NCBI GenBank assembly: GCA_964291505.2
Contig: OZ220216.1
Coordinates: 2,046,001 to 2,110,000, forward strand
Length of the DNA stretch: 64,000 nt
Direction: 5' to 3'
Source: Kistimonas sp964291505
GTDB taxonomy: Bacteria; Pseudomonadota; Gammaproteobacteria; Pseudomonadales; Endozoicomonadaceae
The position numbers and the translations under genes were made by a program. The stretch's first letter is position 1; the number at the start of each line of letters is the position of its first letter. This document shows, piece by piece, positions 8,607 to 17,958 of this stretch. The notes beneath the pieces were generated by a model that was not told the origin of the DNA, made no database searches, and saw only the letters and a list, made by a program, of their open reading frames with translations.

Positions 8607-9710
8607 TTACAGAACCCCTTTGGGGTATGAACCCAGCACCTTCAACTCTGAGGCAAATGCCTCAACCTCCTTCAGTACATACTGCACCTTCGGATCATCC
8701 CGATGGCCGGTAAAATCAATGAAGAAGACATAATTCCAGGCGCCCGAACGCGATGGACGACTTTCGATCCGGGTCAGATCAATGTCATAGCAGTGAAATG
8801 GTGCCAGCAACCTGTGGAGGCTGCCCGGCTGGTTTCGCATGGAGACAACGATAGACGTTTTATCTTCATTGCTGGCTGGCACATCCTGGTTGCCAATAAT
8901 CAGGAATCGGGTGGAATTATCCGGCTCATCCTCAATCTTTTCAGCGACTTTTTTCAGCCCATACAGCTCGCAGGCCATATCACCGGCAATCGCCGCCGAG
9001 TTCCACTCACCTTTAACCCTGCGCGCTGCCTCCGCGTTACTGCTGACAGCCACTTTCTCTACCATTGGCCAGTGAGAATCCAGCCATTTACGACACTGCG
9101 CCAGTGACTGAGCATGAGAGTAGACGCGAGTGATTTTCTCTTCTCGGGTATTCTCCCCCACCAACAGATGCTGATGGATTCGCAACACCACCTCGCCACA
9201 AATGCGCATCGATGAATGAATAAAGGAATCCAGAGTATGGCTGACCACGCCTTCCGATGAGTTCTCTACTGGGACTACGCCGTAATTAACTGCACCCGAT
9301 TCCACTTCCCGGAACACTTCATCGATAGCCGCCATGGGCACACTGACCGCAGAATGTCCGAAATGCTTGAGCGCCGCCTGCTGGGTAAAGGTGCCTTCAG
9401 GCCCCAGGTAGGCAACTCGCACCGGCTCCTCAAGCGCAAGACAGGCCGACATAATTTCACGAAAAAGCCTTGCCATTTCCTCATCATCCAGAGGACCATC
9501 ATTGCGTGACATGATTCGACGCAATACCTGGGCTTCACGCTCCGGACGATAGAAAAATGCATCCGTGGCGCCCGCTGCTTCCTTGACCCTGGCAACTTCC
9601 TGGGCCACTGCCGCACGAGCGCTGATCAGCTCCAGAATCTTGCCATCAATACTGTCGATTTTATCCCGAAGCCCTTTCAGGTCTTTTTCCTGGTCCGCCA
9701 TCTTGATCAC
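8607..9710 (-). CDS. pheA: P-protein: chorismate mutase / prephenate dehydratase
   Basis: Converts chorismate to phenylpyruvate. Residues about 8-95 form an AroQ-type chorismate mutase (LRDKIDSIDGKILELISAR). The prephenate dehydratase domain follows from YLGPEGTFTQQAA and contains the catalytic DNSTRFLIIG motif. An ACT domain (QPGSLHRLL, ESRPSRSG) at the C-terminus is the usual phenylalanine-feedback site. The longest start is a GTG at 9710; an ATG at 9701, three codons in, is equally plausible. 367 residues is normal for the Pseudomonas type. Confidence 0.96.
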   Translation of the reverse strand: MIKMADQEKDLKGLRDKIDSIDGKILELISARAAVAQEVARVKEAAGATDAFFYRPEREAQVLRRIMSRNDGPLDDEEMARLFREIMSACLALEEPVRVAYLGPEGTFTQQAALKHFGHSAVSVPMAAIDEVFREVESGAVNYGVVPVENSSEGVVSHTLDSFIHSSMRICGEVVLRIHQHLLVGENTREEKITRVYSHAQSLAQCRKWLDSHWPMVEKVAVSSNAEAARRVKGEWNSAAIAGDMACELYGLKKVAEKIEDEPDNSTRFLIIGNQDVPASNEDKTSIVVSMRNQPGSLHRLLAPFHCYDIDLTRIESRPSRSGAWNYVFFIDFTGHRDDPKVQYVLKEVEAFASELKVLGSYPKGVL

Positions 9711-9775
9711 CCGTTATCCGTTATCACTCGCCAAACAGCCATGCGTAGAAGACAGGCTTTTTATGAAGAACACTA

Positions 9776-10858
9776 TTACCCGTAACGTCGCTCAAAGTCA
9801 GCCATAAAGGCAACCAGCGCATCAACCGCCGCCTCAGGCACTGCATTGTAGATGCTGGCGCGCATACCGCCGACAACCCGGTGCCCCTTGAGGTTTAACA
9901 AACCTGCGTCCGCAGACTCACTCAGAAACGTGCTATTGAGGGCATCATCTGCCAAACGGAACGGCACATTCATGATGGACCGGTAGGCGGTCTCAATCGG
10001 GTTGCTGTAAAAATCACTGCCATCAATGGCCGCATACAACTTGCCAGCTTTGCGCTGATTCAATGCCTGAATAGCTTTCAGACCGCCCTGACGTTTTAGC
10101 CACTGAAAGACCAGTCCTGACAGGTACCAGGCAAAGGTTGGTGGCGTATTGAGCATGGAGTCATTATCCGAAACCAACTGGTAGTTCTGAAGCGACGGAC
10201 AAGCGTCCGAAGCAAAACCCATCAGATCTTCACGCACGATAACCAGTGTAATACCCGCCGGACCTATATTTTTTTGTGCACCCGCATAGATCAGACCAAA
10301 ACGGCTGATATCCAGTGGTTCGGAAAGGATAGATGAGGACATATCCGCCACCAGAGGAATATCACCCGTGTCCGGAATATCAGCAAAGGCCAGACCGCCA
10401 ATGGTTTCGTTCGGGGTATAGTGCACGTAGGCGGCATCGGATGACAAGCGCCACTGTGAAGCGTCAGGCACTGTCGCATAATTAGCATCTGCACTACTGG
10501 CCGCAACATTCACCTGACAATAACGAGAGGCTTCTTTAATCGCTTTGGAAGACCAGTGTCCGGTATCAAGGTAGTCCGCCGACATCCGCTTACCCAGCAG
10601 ATTGAGTGGCACTGTCGCAAACTGTGCGGTCGCCCCACCCTGCATAAAGAGGACGCGGTAGTTATCAGGAATAGCCAGCAGATCACGCAGATCCTGCTCC
10701 GTCTGCGCAGCCACTGCCATAAACTCCGGGTTCCGGTGACTGGTCTCCATGACCGAAATGCCACGCCTCTGCCAGTCCAGCATCTCATCGCGGGCTTGCT
10801 CAAGGACTTCAGTGGGTAATGCGGCGGGACCCGCACAGAAATTAAAGGCTCTTGTCAT
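9776..10858 (-). CDS. serC: Phosphoserine aminotransferase
   Basis: PLP enzyme of serine and pyridoxine synthesis, 360 residues. The N-terminus NFCAGPAALP, the FMQGGATAQF loop and the PLP lysine Lys196 in AGAQKNIGP are all present, as is the terminal GHRVVGGMRASIYNA. It lies between gyrA and pheA on the same strand, the order of the Pseudomonas supraoperon, and starts about 180 bases after gyrA ends, so it may have its own promoter. Confidence 0.97.
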   Translation of the reverse strand: MTRAFNFCAGPAALPTEVLEQARDEMLDWQRRGISVMETSHRNPEFMAVAAQTEQDLRDLLAIPDNYRVLFMQGGATAQFATVPLNLLGKRMSADYLDTGHWSSKAIKEASRYCQVNVAASSADANYATVPDASQWRLSSDAAYVHYTPNETIGGLAFADIPDTGDIPLVADMSSSILSEPLDISRFGLIYAGAQKNIGPAGITLVIVREDLMGFASDACPSLQNYQLVSDNDSMLNTPPTFAWYLSGLVFQWLKRQGGLKAIQALNQRKAGKLYAAIDGSDFYSNPIETAYRSIMNVPFRLADDALNSTFLSESADAGLLNLKGHRVVGGMRASIYNAVPEAAVDALVAFMADFERRYG

Positions 10859-11001
10859 GACGGCACTGCCTGTTTTTCACCGTTATCGCACTTTTATCCG
10901 CTAATTCTTGTTAGACAGGGAATAATCGGAAAAGTTTGCTTGCTTGGCTCGATTTTCGTTTTTATTGCAACTTCTGCACATTGTTAACGCCATCCATAAG
11001 T

Positions 11002-11034
11002 GACAGGCTGCACCAGTGATGATTACAGCCTGTC
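11002..11034. terminator. Hairpin downstream of gyrA
   Basis: A 9-bp inverted repeat GACAGGCTG / CAGCCTGTC with a 15-base loop begins 10 bases past the gyrA stop. No T-run follows on the minus strand, so it may stabilise the mRNA 3' end rather than terminate. Confidence 0.5.
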
Positions 11035-11044
11035 TCAGTGACGC

Positions 11045-13648
11045 TTAACTTTCCGTTGCAGTTTCCGCTTCGGCATCCGGTTCCTGGATACCATCATCCG
11101 CCAGGACAGACTCGTCTTCCTCCGGCTCATCCACCCGCTCAACACCAACAAGGCGCTCACCGGCAGAGAGGCGAATCAGGCGAACGCCCTGGGTGTTACG
11201 GCTCATCACGGAAATTTCCTCAACCCGTGTACGCACCAGCGTACCGTGGTCGGAAATCAACATGATTTCATCACCGTTAGACACCTGTACCGCACCAACC
11301 ATTGGGCCATTACGCTCATTGCACTGCATGGCGATAACACCCTGACCACCACGCCCGGTCAGACGGAAATCATTGACGACAGAACGCTTACCATATCCGT
11401 GCTCGCTGGCAGTGAGTATATGGGCATCATCATCCGGAATAATCAGAGAGATTACGTGCTGATCGTCCGCCAGACGCATACCACGGACACCACGGGCGGT
11501 TCGTCCCATGGCGCGCACATCGGTTTCCTTGAAGCGAATCGCCTTACCGCTATTGCTGAGCATCATGACATCACGATCACCATCGGTGATCGCAGCACCG
11601 ACCAGCATATCGTCTTCATTCAACTCAAGGGCAATCAGACCGGAAGAGCGCGGACGCGAGAACTGCTCCAGCGGTACTTTCTTGACCGTACCACGCAGGG
11701 TAGCCATGAAGACATAATGCCCTTCAGTGAACTCCTCGACCGGCAACATGGCAGTGATTTTTTCACCTTCCGCCAACGGCAGGATATTCACCACCGGACG
11801 GCCACGGGACGTACGGCCCGCCTGGGGAATCTCATACACCTTCAGCCAGTACACCTTACCCTTGCTGGAGAACAACAGGATACGGGTATGGGTATTGGCC
11901 ACCAGCATATGCTCGACAAAATCTTCTTCCTTGACCGATGCAGCCGACTTACCACGACCACCACGACGTTGAGCCTGATACTCCGCCAACGGCGTAGTTT
12001 TGGCATAACCCGCGTGGGACAGGGTGACTACCATATCTTCTTCGGTGATCAGGTCTTCAACGGTCAGATCACGACGGGAACTGGTGATCTCCGTACGACG
12101 TTCATCACCAAATTCTGCAACGACTTTCTGCAATTCTTCACGGATCACGCTCATAAGACGCTCCGGATCCGCCAGAATCAGACTGAGCTCAGCAATCCTG
12201 ACCAGCAATTCCTGGTACTCAGTGAGTAGTTTTTCATGCTCAAGGCCTGTCAAGCGGTGCAGCTTCATCTCCAGGATGGCATGTGCCTGCGCAGGTGACA
12301 GGTGATAAAGGTCTCCCTGAATACCATACACAGACGGCAGATCATCAGGACGACAGGCGTTTTCTCCAGCCCGTTCAAGCATTTTCTGCACATAACCAGC
12401 GTCCCAGCCTTTAGCCATCAGACGCTCACGCGCCTCCTGAGCGGTCGGCGAATCCTTGATCATCTGAATGATCGGATCAATATTCGACAGGGCAACCGCA
12501 AGACCTTCCAGCAGATGCCCACGCTCACGCGCCTTGCGCAGCTCATAAACGGTACGACGAGTGACCACTTCGCGACGATGACGGACAAACGCTTCCAGCA
12601 ATTCTTTCAGGTTCAGCGTTTTCGGCCGACCGTCCACCAACGCAACAACGTTGATGCCAAATACATTTTCCAACTGGGTCTGGGCATACAGATTGTTCAG
12701 TACAACCTCACCCACTTCACCCCGACGTAATTCGATAACAACCCGCAAGCCGTCCTTGTCGGATTCATCACGAATCTCGGAAATGCCTTCAATCTTGCGT
12801 TCCTTTACCAGTTCGGCAATCTTCTCGATCAAACGCGCCTTGTTCACCTGGTAAGGGATTTCGTGAATGATAATAACCTGACGCTTACGCTTGGGATCAT
12901 CCACCACTTCCGCTCTGGAACGGATATAGATACGGCCACGCCCGGTACGGTAAGCCTGAAGAATCCCGGCCTTACCGTTGATAATGGCGCCAGTGGGGAA
13001 ATCCGGCCCTGGGATATGCGTCATCAGATCATCGACGGTCATATCCGGATCATCAATCAGCGCCAGACAGCCGTTGATCACCTCACTCAGGTTATGGGGC
13101 GGGATATTGGTGGCCATGCCGACCGCAATACCGGCAGAACCATTCACCAGAAGATTGGGAACACGGGTCGGCAATACCGCGGGAATCTGTTCAGTGCCAT
13201 CATAGTTGGGCACATAGTCCACGGTTTCCTTGTCCAGGTCAGACAACAACTCGTGGGAGATCTTGTCCATGCGTATTTCGGTGTAACGCATGGCTGCCGC
13301 CGAGTCACCATCGATGGAACCGAAGTTACCCTGACCGTCGACCAGGGTATAACGCATGGAGAAATCCTGGGCCATGCGCACAATGGTTTCATAGACCGCC
13401 GAGTCACCATGGGGATGGTATTTACCGATGACATCACCGACGATACGCGCGGACTTCTTGTAAGGTTTGTTCCAGTCGTTACCCAGCTCGCTCATGGCAA
13501 ACAGCACACGGCGGTGCACGGGCTTGAGGCCGTCACGGACATCAGGCAAGGCACGCCCGACGATTACACTCATGGCATAATCGAGATACGACTGTTTCAG
13601 CTCGTCTTCGATATTGACCGGAAGAATTTCGTTCGCAGTATCCACCAT
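11045..13648 (-). CDS. gyrA: DNA gyrase subunit A
   Basis: Breakage-reunion subunit of gyrase, 867 residues. The catalytic tyrosine is Tyr122 in AAMRYTE. The quinolone-determining region reads HPHGDSAVYET with Ser83 and Glu87; Glu87 is the native residue in some relatives such as Acinetobacter, so it does not by itself mean resistance. The C-terminal beta-pinwheel contains the GyrA box QRRGGRG. The acidic tail (EPEEDES...) is typical. It heads the minus-strand supraoperon. Confidence 0.98.
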   Translation of the reverse strand: MVDTANEILPVNIEDELKQSYLDYAMSVIVGRALPDVRDGLKPVHRRVLFAMSELGNDWNKPYKKSARIVGDVIGKYHPHGDSAVYETIVRMAQDFSMRYTLVDGQGNFGSIDGDSAAAMRYTEIRMDKISHELLSDLDKETVDYVPNYDGTEQIPAVLPTRVPNLLVNGSAGIAVGMATNIPPHNLSEVINGCLALIDDPDMTVDDLMTHIPGPDFPTGAIINGKAGILQAYRTGRGRIYIRSRAEVVDDPKRKRQVIIIHEIPYQVNKARLIEKIAELVKERKIEGISEIRDESDKDGLRVVIELRRGEVGEVVLNNLYAQTQLENVFGINVVALVDGRPKTLNLKELLEAFVRHRREVVTRRTVYELRKARERGHLLEGLAVALSNIDPIIQMIKDSPTAQEARERLMAKGWDAGYVQKMLERAGENACRPDDLPSVYGIQGDLYHLSPAQAHAILEMKLHRLTGLEHEKLLTEYQELLVRIAELSLILADPERLMSVIREELQKVVAEFGDERRTEITSSRRDLTVEDLITEEDMVVTLSHAGYAKTTPLAEYQAQRRGGRGKSAASVKEEDFVEHMLVANTHTRILLFSSKGKVYWLKVYEIPQAGRTSRGRPVVNILPLAEGEKITAMLPVEEFTEGHYVFMATLRGTVKKVPLEQFSRPRSSGLIALELNEDDMLVGAAITDGDRDVMMLSNSGKAIRFKETDVRAMGRTARGVRGMRLADDQHVISLIIPDDDAHILTASEHGYGKRSVVNDFRLTGRGGQGVIAMQCNERNGPMVGAVQVSNGDEIMLISDHGTLVRTRVEEISVMSRNTQGVRLIRLSAGERLVGVERVDEPEEDESVLADDGIQEPDAEAETATES

Positions 13649-14161
13649 AAACGCCCAATATTCCTTGCTACAGATGACCCGCCGGAAAGATCCTGCCCCC
13701 TGAAGAAAGAGGCCAGGACAACAGGCGCAAACGAACCCCTTGTCCGGTTGCTGCCCGGCTTATTGCCAGACAAACCTGCCTGATCGACCAACGGTATCGG
13801 GAAGTTATGCAACTGTCAGTGCCCGAAAGACTGCTGACGAACATAAACGGCTATCAGTTCGCCTGAACACCGACAACTTCCAATGATTTGATAAACTTTG
13901 GCATGATACCACAGGCTGTTTACTGCATCACCAAAAATACCGGCCTAAATCTGCCTATATGGCGCCGAAATGATTAGCCATACCCCCTCCCAATCCTGCC
14001 ATCACACCAGCATCAGCACACGCTATAACCTTGAGACCCGCAAATAGACAGATATATCCATAAAAAGGGTTTCCGACGGTCACGCCTGCCCAAGAAATAC
14101 GATATGATGCAGCCAAATAGCAGAAAGACTGCACGACGATACCGCCTGACAGGATTCCCTG
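13649..14161. other. Divergent gyrA/mtaD intergenic region, no gene seen
   Basis: About 510 bases between two divergently transcribed genes. It should hold both promoters. On the minus strand a TATCAT element near 13910 could be a gyrA -10. On the plus strand a TATGAT near 14103 could serve mtaD. Both have weak -35 partners. In Pseudomonas the methylthioribose-1-phosphate isomerase gene mtnA lies here; no reading frame resembling it is present. Confidence 0.5.
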
Positions 14162-15505
14162 ATGACACAGAACGCCGCAAACAGCATCAAGCAGGTCGAT
14201 ACCCTGATCCACGCCCGCTGGGTTATTCCGGTCAACACCAACCGTGACATACTGGAACATCACAGCCTGGCGATTCAGGGCGACAGCATCATCGACATCC
14301 TGCCAACCGCGGATGTAGCTGGCCGCTACCAGGCCGCACAGGAACATAACCTGAACCGTCATGCCCTGATACCGGGCTTTATCAATGCCCACGGCCACGC
14401 CGCCATGTCACTGTTCCGCGGTCTGGCCGATGACCTGCCGCTGATGGACTGGCTGAACAACCATATCTGGCCCGCCGAAGGCCGCTGGGTTAGCGAAGAA
14501 TTTGTCCATGACGGTACACGGTTGTCCATCGCAGAAATGATCCGCTGTGGTACCACCACCTACAGCGATAACTATTTCTACCCCGACGCCTCCGCAACCG
14601 CTGCCAACAATGCCGGCATGCGGGCCCAAATTGTCTTCCCCATCCTGGATTTCCCCACCACATGGGGCAAAGATGCTGACGACTACATCGAAAAAGGCCT
14701 GGCGACACACGATAAGTTCCGTAACCACTCACTGGTTCGGGTTGGCTTTGGCCCCCACGCCCCCTACACCGTCAGTGACGAGCCCCTGAAGAAAATTGCG
14801 ACTCTCGCGGAACAACTCGACCTCCCGGTCCAGATGCACATCCACGAAAGCGCTGACGAAATCAATCAGGCAATGGAAAAGGATGGTCGCCGCCCAATCC
14901 AACGTCTGGCCGACATTGGCTTCCTGTCACCACGCCTACAGTGCGTCCACATGACCCAGATGAACGAAGCCGATTACCAGCTGATTGCCCGCAACGGTTG
15001 CCACGTGGTGCACTGCCCGGAATCCAACCTCAAGCTGGCCAGCGGTTTTATGCCTCTGGACAGAATGCAGCATGAAGGTATCAACGTCGCCCTGGGCACC
15101 GACGGCTGCGCCAGCAACAACGACCTGGATATGCTCGGTGAAATGCGGACTGCCGCTCTGCTGGCCAAAGCCGTGGGCCATAACGCCACCGCCCTCAGCG
15201 CTCATGAGGCCCTGGCCGCAGCCACCATCAACGGCGCCCGTGCGATGGGCATCGAGGATCAGGTTGGCTCACTGGAAAATGGCAAGCTGGCGGATATGGC
15301 GGCGTTCGCGCTGGATGACATCGAAAACTACCCGCTCTACAACCCGGTTTCCCAGCTGGTGTACACCGCAACCCGCAACCAGGCTACCCATGTCTGGGTC
15401 AACGGTCGCCTGCTGATGGACAACCGTCGCCTGACCACGCTGGATGAATCATTCCTGATTGAAAACGCCCGCCAGTGGCAGAAAAAGATCTCCGAGCGCG
15501 CATAA
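14162..15505 (+). CDS. mtaD: 5-methylthioadenosine / S-adenosylhomocysteine deaminase (TRZ/ATZ family)
   Basis: Amidohydrolase-superfamily purine deaminase, 447 residues. Metal-binding motifs are visible in order: NAHGHAAMSLFRG, GPHAPYTVS, MHIHESADE, HMTQMN and LGTDGCASNNDLDM. The position between gyrA and ubiG matches the Pseudomonas TRZ/ATZ protein that deaminates methylthioadenosine. A CAGGA site lies 7 bases before the ATG. It is followed by ubiG after 11 bases, so the two are probably one operon. Exact substrate preference is inferred. Confidence 0.9.
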   Translation: MTQNAANSIKQVDTLIHARWVIPVNTNRDILEHHSLAIQGDSIIDILPTADVAGRYQAAQEHNLNRHALIPGFINAHGHAAMSLFRGLADDLPLMDWLNNHIWPAEGRWVSEEFVHDGTRLSIAEMIRCGTTTYSDNYFYPDASATAANNAGMRAQIVFPILDFPTTWGKDADDYIEKGLATHDKFRNHSLVRVGFGPHAPYTVSDEPLKKIATLAEQLDLPVQMHIHESADEINQAMEKDGRRPIQRLADIGFLSPRLQCVHMTQMNEADYQLIARNGCHVVHCPESNLKLASGFMPLDRMQHEGINVALGTDGCASNNDLDMLGEMRTAALLAKAVGHNATALSAHEALAAATINGARAMGIEDQVGSLENGKLADMAAFALDDIENYPLYNPVSQLVYTATRNQATHVWVNGRLLMDNRRLTTLDESFLIENARQWQKKISERA

Positions 15506-15516
15506 GGGGCCAATGC

Positions 15517-16236
15517 ATGACCGAGGAACGCTACAACGCCAACGTTGACCGCGAAGAAATCGCCAAGTTCGAAGCCCTGGCCAGCCGCTGGTGGGATCGT
15601 GAAAGCGAGTTCAAACCGCTGCACGCGATCAATCCGCTGCGCCTCAACTACATCGATGAGAAGGTTGGCCTTGCCGGCAAAACCGTTCTGGATGTCGGCT
15701 GTGGCGGCGGCATCCTCAGCGAGTCAATGGCCCTCCGGGGCGCCACTGTGACCGGTATCGACATGGGTGAAGCCCCCCTTGCTGTAGCCCGTCTGCACAG
15801 CCTCGAAACCGGCGTAGAGGTGAACTACCAGCGCATCACGGCTGAACAACTGGCGGATGAACAACCCGCCAGCTTTGATGCTGTGACCTGCCTCGAAATG
15901 CTGGAACATGTTCCGGATCCGGGCAAGATCATTGATGCCTGCGCACGACTGGTTAAACCGGGCGGACACGTTTTCTTTGCCACCCTTAACAGGACACCCA
16001 AATCCTGGCTCTTTGCCATTGTCGGCGCCGAATACATCCTGAAACTGCTCCCCAAGGGGACACACGAGCACGATAAATTTATTCGTCCGCACGAACTTGC
16101 AGGCTGGTGTCGCAGCGCCGGACTTGATATAAGACATATGACAGGTATGGTCTATAACCCGCTGACCAACGTTTACCGACTGAAAGAGCAGGATCTGGAT
16201 GTGAACTACCTGGTTCACACCAGCAAACAGCCATAA
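15517..16236 (+). CDS. ubiG: Ubiquinone biosynthesis O-methyltransferase
   Basis: SAM-dependent methyltransferase for both O-methylation steps of ubiquinone synthesis. 239 residues from the ATG at 15517, which has AAGGGG 7 bases upstream; a longer frame would overlap mtaD. Motif I is VLDVGCGGGILS. KFEALASRWWD near the N-terminus and LKPGGHVFFATLNRT are characteristic of UbiG, as is the late LPKGTHEHDKFI segment. Confidence 0.96.
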   Translation: MTEERYNANVDREEIAKFEALASRWWDRESEFKPLHAINPLRLNYIDEKVGLAGKTVLDVGCGGGILSESMALRGATVTGIDMGEAPLAVARLHSLETGVEVNYQRITAEQLADEQPASFDAVTCLEMLEHVPDPGKIIDACARLVKPGGHVFFATLNRTPKSWLFAIVGAEYILKLLPKGTHEHDKFIRPHELAGWCRSAGLDIRHMTGMVYNPLTNVYRLKEQDLDVNYLVHTSKQP

Positions 16237-16324
16237 ACGGTCAACGTGTCAACGCGTAAAATACCGGACAACCGATGGGTTCTCAGCCAGACCACTGCAG
16301 ACCCATCGCCTATAAAGAACGAGA

Positions 16325-17041
16325 ATGGACGAACTACTGGATACCACCGATATCAACGCTGTCCTGTTTGATCTGGACGGCACGTTACTCGACACCGCCG
16401 ACGATTTTATCCATGTTCTGAACGCCATGCTGGCGGAAGACAATCGACCTGTTCTACCCTCCCCCATCATCCGGGCCAACGTATCCAATGGTTCCAGGGC
16501 CATGGTGACACTGGCCTATGGATTGACTGAATCAGCACCGGATTTTCATGCCTACCGCAACCGCTTCCTGGAATACTACGCGCAGCACATCGAAGATCAG
16601 CAGCGCAGTTCAACACCATCTTTATATACCGGCATTCCCGAACTGCTGACCGCGATAGAAGCCCACAACCTGCCTTGGGGCATTGTGACCAACAAGCCCC
16701 GCGATCTGGCTGAACCGATACTGGAACAGCTGCAACTCAGTCGACGCAGCAGTGTTCTGGTGTGTCCGGATGATGTCCGGCGCAGCAAACCGGATCCGGA
16801 GTCACTGTGGCTGGCCTGCGAACAGCTGGACTGTGAAGCCAGTCGCTGCATTTACATCGGGGATCACAAGCGCGACATTGATGCAGGACGCAGCGCCGGC
16901 ATGACCACGATCGCCGCTCTATACGGATTCATCCCGGATACGGACAATCCGCTGGACTGGGAAGCCGACTACAATGCGGAGCAACCCGACAACATTCTTG
17001 AGTGGCTGGATGACAACCGCTGGCGCCTCCCGCACCAGTGA
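16325..17041 (+). CDS. mupP: N-acetylmuramic acid 6-phosphate phosphatase (HAD family)
   Basis: HAD phosphatase of 238 residues. Motif I FDLDGTLLDTADD, the motif II/III region IVTNKP...SKPDPESL, and motif IV GDHKRDIDAGRSAGM are all present. The gene is often called gph, but the ubiG-mupP-yciK order and the RDIDAGRSAGM motif match Pseudomonas MupP, which acts in the AmgK/MurU peptidoglycan recycling route. amgK and murU are not in this window, so phosphoglycolate phosphatase remains an alternative. Confidence 0.85.
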   Translation: MDELLDTTDINAVLFDLDGTLLDTADDFIHVLNAMLAEDNRPVLPSPIIRANVSNGSRAMVTLAYGLTESAPDFHAYRNRFLEYYAQHIEDQQRSSTPSLYTGIPELLTAIEAHNLPWGIVTNKPRDLAEPILEQLQLSRRSSVLVCPDDVRRSKPDPESLWLACEQLDCEASRCIYIGDHKRDIDAGRSAGMTTIAALYGFIPDTDNPLDWEADYNAEQPDNILEWLDDNRWRLPHQ

Positions 17042-17103
17042 AAATCTCAATCCACCCGTAAGCATTGACACGTTTTCAAACCATTGCACGCAGTCAGGAC
17101 ACC

Positions 17104-17892
17104 ATGTCACAACAGCCTAGCAACAACAAAGAAACCACCGTCACTACACCTGCCAATCGCTATGAGGCACCTCAGAACCTGCTGCAGGACAAAATTATTC
17201 TGGTAACCGGTGCAGGTGACGGCATCGGCAAGGCCGCCGCTCTGACATTTGCCCGCCATGGCGCTACCGTCATTCTACTGGGTCGCACGACGGAAAAGCT
17301 GGAAGCGGTTTACGACATCATCGAAGCCAACGGCTGGCCCCAGGCTGCCATCTACCCCATGAACCTGGAAGGCGCAGCCATACATGATTATGAAACCATG
17401 GCGGCTACTATCGAGAAAGAGTTCGGACGACTTCACGGCCTTCTGCACAATGCCGGATTGCTAGGCAAGCTGGGTCCCCTGTCACAATATGATCCGGATA
17501 TGTGGCAGCGCATCATGCAAGTGAATGTCAATGCTGAATTCATGATGACCCAGGCACTTTTGCCGATCATGCGGGAATCCGGCCCGGCGTCCATCCTTTT
17601 CACTACATCCAACGTTGGCCATAAAGGTCGCGCTAACTGGGGAGCTTATGCGGTTTCCAAGTTTGCCACTGAAGGCATGATGCAGACACTGGCAGATGAA
17701 GAAGATGGTATCAGCGAGGTTCGCGTCAACTGCATCAACCCCGGCCGCGTCAGAACAGCCATGCGGGCTAGCGCCTACCCCGGAGAAGATCCGATGACGC
17801 TGAAGGCGCCTGAAGAGATTATGGCAGCTTACCTGTACCTGATGGGTGACGACAGCCAGAAGGTCAATGGTCAAACAGTTGATGCCCAATAA
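17104..17892 (+). CDS. yciK: YciK-family short-chain dehydrogenase/reductase
   Basis: NAD(P)-binding Rossmann enzyme of about 262 residues from the ATG at 17104, preceded by AGGA; a longer frame from 17065 is possible. Cofactor motif TGAGDGIGKA, NAG in LLHNAGLLG, catalytic serine in FTTSNVGHKG and YAVSK are all present. INPGRVRTAMRA is typical of YciK. It follows mupP in the conserved Pseudomonas order. The substrate of YciK proteins is not established. Confidence 0.9.
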   Translation: MSQQPSNNKETTVTTPANRYEAPQNLLQDKIILVTGAGDGIGKAAALTFARHGATVILLGRTTEKLEAVYDIIEANGWPQAAIYPMNLEGAAIHDYETMAATIEKEFGRLHGLLHNAGLLGKLGPLSQYDPDMWQRIMQVNVNAEFMMTQALLPIMRESGPASILFTTSNVGHKGRANWGAYAVSKFATEGMMQTLADEEDGISEVRVNCINPGRVRTAMRASAYPGEDPMTLKAPEEIMAAYLYLMGDDSQKVNGQTVDAQ

Positions 17893-17903
17893 TGGATAAC
17901 CTG

Positions 17904-17936
17904 TGGCAGGCTACGTTACTCGTACTCAGCCTGCCA
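17904..17936 (+). terminator. Hairpin between yciK and the convergent gene
   Basis: 9-bp inverted repeat TGGCAGGCT / AGCCTGCCA with a 15-base loop, 12 bases after the yciK stop and followed by a pyrimidine-rich AGTTTCCTTATTT. Likely the end of the mtaD-yciK operon. Confidence 0.65.
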
Positions 17937-17958
17937 AGTTTCCTTATTTCCGGATATT

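Noticed and set aside
11246..12229. 327-codon plus-strand frame opposite gyrA, and another at 12863-13783
   Set aside because: Shadows of gyrA codons; rich in His, Thr and Gly, with no motifs.
13390..13410. Glu87 in the GyrA quinolone region
   Set aside because: Glu at this position is native in some relatives, and Ser83 is wild type, so no resistance claim is justified.
13955..14398. 147-codon minus-strand frame across the mtaD start
   Set aside because: Overlaps the conserved mtaD 5' region and promoter; no recognisable domain.
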